From: a bacterium 42_11
Lineage (GTDB): Bacteria; Synergistota; GBS-1
Reading direction: 5' to 3'
DNA: 9,741 nt
NCBI GenBank assembly: GCA_001508835.1
Contig: LGFB01000034.1
Location: 1-9,741 of the forward strand
Position 1 is the first letter of the stretch. Each line of letters starts with the position of its first letter. Under the pieces are notes generated by a model, which was given only the letters and a program-made list of their open reading frames with translations, searched no databases and was not told where the DNA came from. Positions 6,943 to 9,741 of the stretch are shown here, piece after piece. A program made the translations under genes and the position numbers.

Positions 6943-8276
6943 TGGCAACCCTCCTTAATCTTAACAAGCAGGGTCCTTCCAAGCTTATAAATATCCCCAG
7001 CTCCTATAGTAATAAAAAGGTCTCCTTTTTTCAACTCTCTCAAAAAAAATTCTTGCACATTTTGCATATCAGAGAAGAAAACGGAGTTTTGTTTCCCCGC
7101 TTCTTGTAAAACATCGTAAATAAGCTTACCACTCACACCTGGGATGGGAATCTCTGAAGCAGAATAGATTTCAGTAACAGCAACAAAATCAGCCAACATT
7201 AAAGCCCTTGCTATATCCCTATACATTCTCAACGTTCTAGAATATCGATGAGGCTGGAAAACTACAACAAGCCTTCTATCTCTCCATTCTTTGCGCAAAG
7301 TTTCTAAAACCGCTTTTATCTCCGTAGGGTGATGAGCATAGTCATCAATAAAAAGAATACCCCCCGCTTCTCCCAATACCTCCATTCTGCGTCTAACGCC
7401 CCTAAATTCTTTTAAAGAATTAACGACTCCCTCTTTGTCCAACCCTAACTCTTTAGCCAACGCCATAACAGCTAAGGCATTATAAAGGTTATGTTCACCA
7501 GTCACTGACAAATTAACAGTACCAAAACCCTCAACATATAGTGAACGAGGTCCCTTTTTCATCCCCCTAAAAGATCCGCTTTTAAAACCATATGATAGAC
7601 CCTTTAACTTCATACTTATTAAAACAGGGTCATCGCTATTAAATAGCACAACCTGTGATGCTTCCGCCAATTTGGCGATTTTAACCTTAAGCTCATCGAA
7701 CCCTCTGTAGTTTTCTATATGCTCCTCTTCTAAATTTGTAATTATCAAATAATCCAACCTTGACAAATGGAGAAAGCTCCCGTCGCTTTCATCAATTTCC
7801 GCAACAAAATACCCTCCTTTTCCAAGCCTATAGTTACCACCTATGTATGGATAATCACCCCCTATCACTCCCGATGGATCCAATCCCATGTCGATAAGAA
7901 CTTTCATAACCATCGCCGTAGTAGTAGTTTTTCCGTGAGTTCCCGTAATTCCTATTCTCTTAAAGGAATCCATAATAATTTCTAGAAGCTCTGCTCTATG
8001 CATAATCCTCAAACCCTGCTTAATTGCAAAAAGCAACTCAGGGTTATCCTCTTTAATAGCCGAGGAAAAAACAATATATTTTGCATCTCCTATATTGGAC
8101 GGTTCATGACGATTAAAAATCCTTACTCCCCTTTTTGATAAAGCATCCAAAAATGGGGATTCTCCAACATCCGAACCAGAAACCTGGACTCCCATTTCGT
8201 GCAAAATAAAGGCTAAAGCACTCATACCTACGCCACCGATCCCTATAAAATGGCACTTATCCCCTAATTTAAACAA
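6939..8276 (-). CDS. murC: UDP-N-acetylmuramate--L-alanine ligase MurC
   Basis: MurC is the ATP-dependent cytoplasmic ligase that adds the first residue, normally L-alanine, to UDP-MurNAc. The 445-residue product shows the N-terminal UDP-binding loop GIGGVGMSALA (12-22), the P-loop GITGTHGKTTTTAM (109-122), EIDESDGSF (160-168), the central NLEEEHIENY (181-190), GEHNLYNALA (260-269), RRRMEVLG (295-302) and the MurC-typical DDYAHHPTEI (311-320) and QPHRYSRT (341-348). DDYAHHPTE and the N-terminal glycine loop separate MurC from MurD, MurE and MurF. Mpl is unlikely given the position between murG and murB. The start is a TTG, well supported by GGTGG 9 bases upstream and by the family N-terminus; it overlaps the end of murG by 8 bases. 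The stop overlaps the murB ATG as ATGA. Confidence 0.97.
   Translation of the reverse strand: MFKLGDKCHFIGIGGVGMSALAFILHEMGVQVSGSDVGESPFLDALSKRGVRIFNRHEPSNIGDAKYIVFSSAIKEDNPELLFAIKQGLRIMHRAELLEIIMDSFKRIGITGTHGKTTTTAMVMKVLIDMGLDPSGVIGGDYPYIGGNYRLGKGGYFVAEIDESDGSFLHLSRLDYLIITNLEEEHIENYRGFDELKVKIAKLAEASQVVLFNSDDPVLISMKLKGLSYGFKSGSFRGMKKGPRSLYVEGFGTVNLSVTGEHNLYNALAVMALAKELGLDKEGVVNSLKEFRGVRRRMEVLGEAGGILFIDDYAHHPTEIKAVLETLRKEWRDRRLVVVFQPHRYSRTLRMYRDIARALMLADFVAVTEIYSASEIPIPGVSGKLIYDVLQEAGKQNSVFFSDMQNVQEFFLRELKKGDLFITIGAGDIYKLGRTLLVKIKEGCQ
6949..6956 (-). promoter_or_regulatory. Ribosome binding site that sets the murB start
   Basis: AAGGAGGG on the minus strand, 6 bases before ATG 6942. The in-frame TTG at 6948 directly abuts this site and so cannot use it. 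The site lies inside the last codons of murC. Confidence 0.85.
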
Positions 8277-9357
8277 GGCTTAATACCACCTTTCCCAAAC
8301 ACTCTGTAGGGTTTACTCTGTGCTTTAGCCTGAAAGCACCACGAACTATGGTATTCTTTTTAAGTATAGAATAAAGCTCTAAAGGATTTAACTTGCTATC
8401 TTCAAGCACAATCGCTTGACCTTTTTTCTCTAAAATACGTGCATTAAAGAATTGGTGATTCGCTGTGCTATAAGGGTATGGAACAAGGATGGCTGGTAAT
8501 CCCAAAGCTTCGAGCTCAGCTATGGTATTAGCTCCTGCTCTTGAGAGAACTAAATCCGCTGCCTCATAAGCATCCCATATATTATCTATATAGGGCAATA
8601 TTTTAAAAGCTGGCGAATTGCCTCTATCCAAATCGGCAAGACTTTGTTTCACTTCTTTGAAGTTTTTTTTGCCCGTGATAAGAATAATTCCCCACTCATC
8701 CAAGACATCCTTATATGCTGGCTCTCTAATAAGCCCCAATACGGAATCGTTTATTGTCTTCGCTCCTAAACTCCCCCCGAAAGCAAGCAAAACTTTTTTC
8801 CCCTCAAATCCCCATTTCTTTTTCGCCTTTCCCGGAGTAACTCTTAAAATCTCCTCCCTAACAGGATTTCCAGTAACTACACATTTTCCAACCACACTCT
8901 CCCTTAAGAACTGTAAGGTTTCTTCATAGGCTAATGATATCTTATCAACAAACCGAGCTAACAATCTCGTTGAAAGTCCAGGTATCACATCTTGTTCATG
9001 AATAAGAGTTTTGATTCCCAAAAGCTTCCCCGCCAAAATAGGTGGAACCTCCCCATATCCTCCCATACCTAAAACTATATTTGGTTTAATTTGCATCAAA
9101 AGGCTAATGCACTGCAAAAAGGCAATTCCCAGCTTGAGCCCCCTAAGAACGTTCTGAAAACAAAATCTTCTATAAAATCCCCGATAAGAAAGCTCTTTGT
9201 AAGTATAACCTTTTCGCTCCAAGATTTCTCTTTCTCCCCTATCAGATGTCAAGAAGAACACTTCAGCTCCTTTACTTTTTAAAAAATCAGCTAACGCTAT
9301 TGCAGGATAAACGTGTCCACCCGTACCAGCAGCAGCAATTAGCACCTTAATCCCCAT
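8269..9357 (-). CDS. murG: UDP-GlcNAc:lipid I N-acetylglucosamine transferase MurG
   Basis: MurG is the GT-B fold glycosyltransferase on the inner face of the membrane that adds GlcNAc to lipid I, giving lipid II. The 362-residue product has the N-domain glycine loop AAAGTGGHVYPA (8-19), GMGGYGEVPP (98-106), the HEQ motif at 120-122, GNPVREEI (163-170), the second glycine loop LAFGGSLGAKTIND (191-204), and the donor site SRAGANTIAELEALGLPAILVPYP (272-295) with Glu281. HEQ is followed by Asp123, where the family usually has Asn. The start is uncertain: ATG 9357 gives the expected short N-terminus but has only a weak AGAAG upstream. GTG 9366 adds three residues; GTG 9345 has GGGG 6 bases ahead and would avoid overlap with ftsW. 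With ATG 9357 the overlap with ftsW is 11 bases. Function is certain; only the exact start is open. Confidence 0.96.
   Translation of the reverse strand: MGIKVLIAAAGTGGHVYPAIALADFLKSKGAEVFFLTSDRGEREILERKGYTYKELSYRGFYRRFCFQNVLRGLKLGIAFLQCISLLMQIKPNIVLGMGGYGEVPPILAGKLLGIKTLIHEQDVIPGLSTRLLARFVDKISLAYEETLQFLRESVVGKCVVTGNPVREEILRVTPGKAKKKWGFEGKKVLLAFGGSLGAKTINDSVLGLIREPAYKDVLDEWGIILITGKKNFKEVKQSLADLDRGNSPAFKILPYIDNIWDAYEAADLVLSRAGANTIAELEALGLPAILVPYPYSTANHQFFNARILEKKGQAIVLEDSKLNPLELYSILKKNTIVRGAFRLKHRVNPTECLGKVVLSLV
8286..8293 (-). promoter_or_regulatory. Ribosome binding site supporting the TTG start of murC
   Basis: AAAGGTGG on the minus strand, 9 bases before TTG 8276, within the end of murG. 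It confirms a non-ATG start that also fits the family N-terminus. Confidence 0.7.
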
Positions 9358-9741
9358 TCCTAACACTTCTTTTTGCTATGCTTAGCAATATCCCCACCGA
9401 GGACATGTTGATCAACATGCTTGAACCACCATAGCTTAAAAATGGCAAAGGTAGTCCTGTGCAAGGAATAAAATTCGTAACACCCCCTAAATTGATAAAA
9501 GCTTGAGATAATATCAAAAAGGTAACACCCATTCCCAAAAGTTTACCAAAAACGGTATTAGCCTTCTTCGCTATACAAAACCCAGACCAACCAACAATAC
9601 AGTAAAGGAATATAATTAGAAAACTGCCAATTAATCCAAGCTCTTCTCCTACAACAGAAAATATAAAATCTGTATAAGGAGCAGGAAGATAATAAAATTT
9701 TTGCAATCCTCTTCCTAACCCCGTTCCCCAAATGCCACCTA
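9347..9741 (-). CDS. ftsW: Lipid II polymerase FtsW, SEDS family (5' end beyond window)
   Basis: FtsW is a multi-spanning inner-membrane SEDS glycosyltransferase that polymerises lipid II into septal peptidoglycan together with a class B penicillin-binding protein. Only the last 130 residues lie in the window; the frame is open to the right edge, so the TTG at 9706 is not a start. The fragment begins with the family motif GGIWGTGLGRGLQKFYYLPAPYTDFIF, followed by GEELGLIG. The Asp of TDF is the one proposed to be catalytic in SEDS enzymes; the residue before TDF is Tyr where His is common. Three hydrophobic segments follow, the last ending in the signature TGLPLPFLSYGGSS and a short basic tail (KRSVRNGD). 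RodA shares these motifs; the place just upstream of murG favours FtsW. The stop overlaps the start of murG. Confidence 0.95.
   Translation of the reverse strand, partial: GGIWGTGLGRGLQKFYYLPAPYTDFIFSVVGEELGLIGSFLIIFLYCIVGWSGFCIAKKANTVFGKLLGMGVTFLILSQAFINLGGVTNFIPCTGLPLPFLSYGGSSMLINMSSVGILLSIAKRSVRNGD

Noticed and set aside
9704..9706. TTG as the start of a 119-residue protein at the right edge
   Set aside because: The frame stays open to the edge, and the 11 upstream codons encode the conserved SEDS motif GGIWGTGLGRG, so this is the interior of ftsW.
1..9741. New defence, mobile or biosynthetic system
   Set aside because: All nine genes belong to recognisable families; no transposase, integrase, repeats or CRISPR array is visible, and I see no obvious break in base composition.

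Overview
The window is one uninterrupted run of nine genes, all on the minus strand, so transcription runs from the right edge to the left edge. It is the distal half of a bacterial division and cell-wall (dcw) cluster. In transcription order: ftsW (5' end lost at the right edge), murG, murC, murB, ftsQ, ftsA, ftsZ, a radical SAM protein of unknown function, and the RNA ligase gene rtcB. Coding density is close to total. The only untranslated stretches are 30 bases before ftsZ, 15 bases before rtcB and 43 bases after rtcB; the last of these holds a hairpin that may end the transcript. No stretch over 300 bases lacks a gene, and I see no RNA gene, mobile element, CRISPR array or internal promoter that I can support.

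How the genes work together: MurC and MurB make the UDP-MurNAc part of the peptidoglycan precursor (MurB forms UDP-MurNAc, MurC adds the first amino acid). MurG completes lipid II at the membrane, and FtsW polymerises lipid II at the septum. FtsQ links the periplasmic and cytoplasmic parts of the divisome. FtsA anchors FtsZ to the membrane, and FtsZ forms the ring. The last two genes are not division genes by family. The radical SAM protein shares one base with the ftsZ stop codon (TAATG), and rtcB follows 15 bases later with a strong ribosome binding site, so both are very probably co-transcribed with ftsZ.

Organism: a bacterium with fairly low GC (roughly 40% by eye), a full murein pathway and a complete FtsQ/FtsA/FtsZ set. 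The order murG-murC-murB-ftsQ-ftsA-ftsZ without ddl, and the frequent use of TTG starts, would fit one of the deep-branching, often anaerobic or thermophilic lineages such as Synergistota, Atribacterota or Dictyoglomota. That placement is an inference from gene order and general protein character, not a proof.

I found no evidently new defence, mobile or biosynthetic system. The most interesting item is the pairing of an uncharacterised B12-domain-like radical SAM protein and RtcB, both tied to ftsZ expression. Several starts were moved from the longest open frame on ribosome-binding-site evidence (murB, ftsZ, murG).
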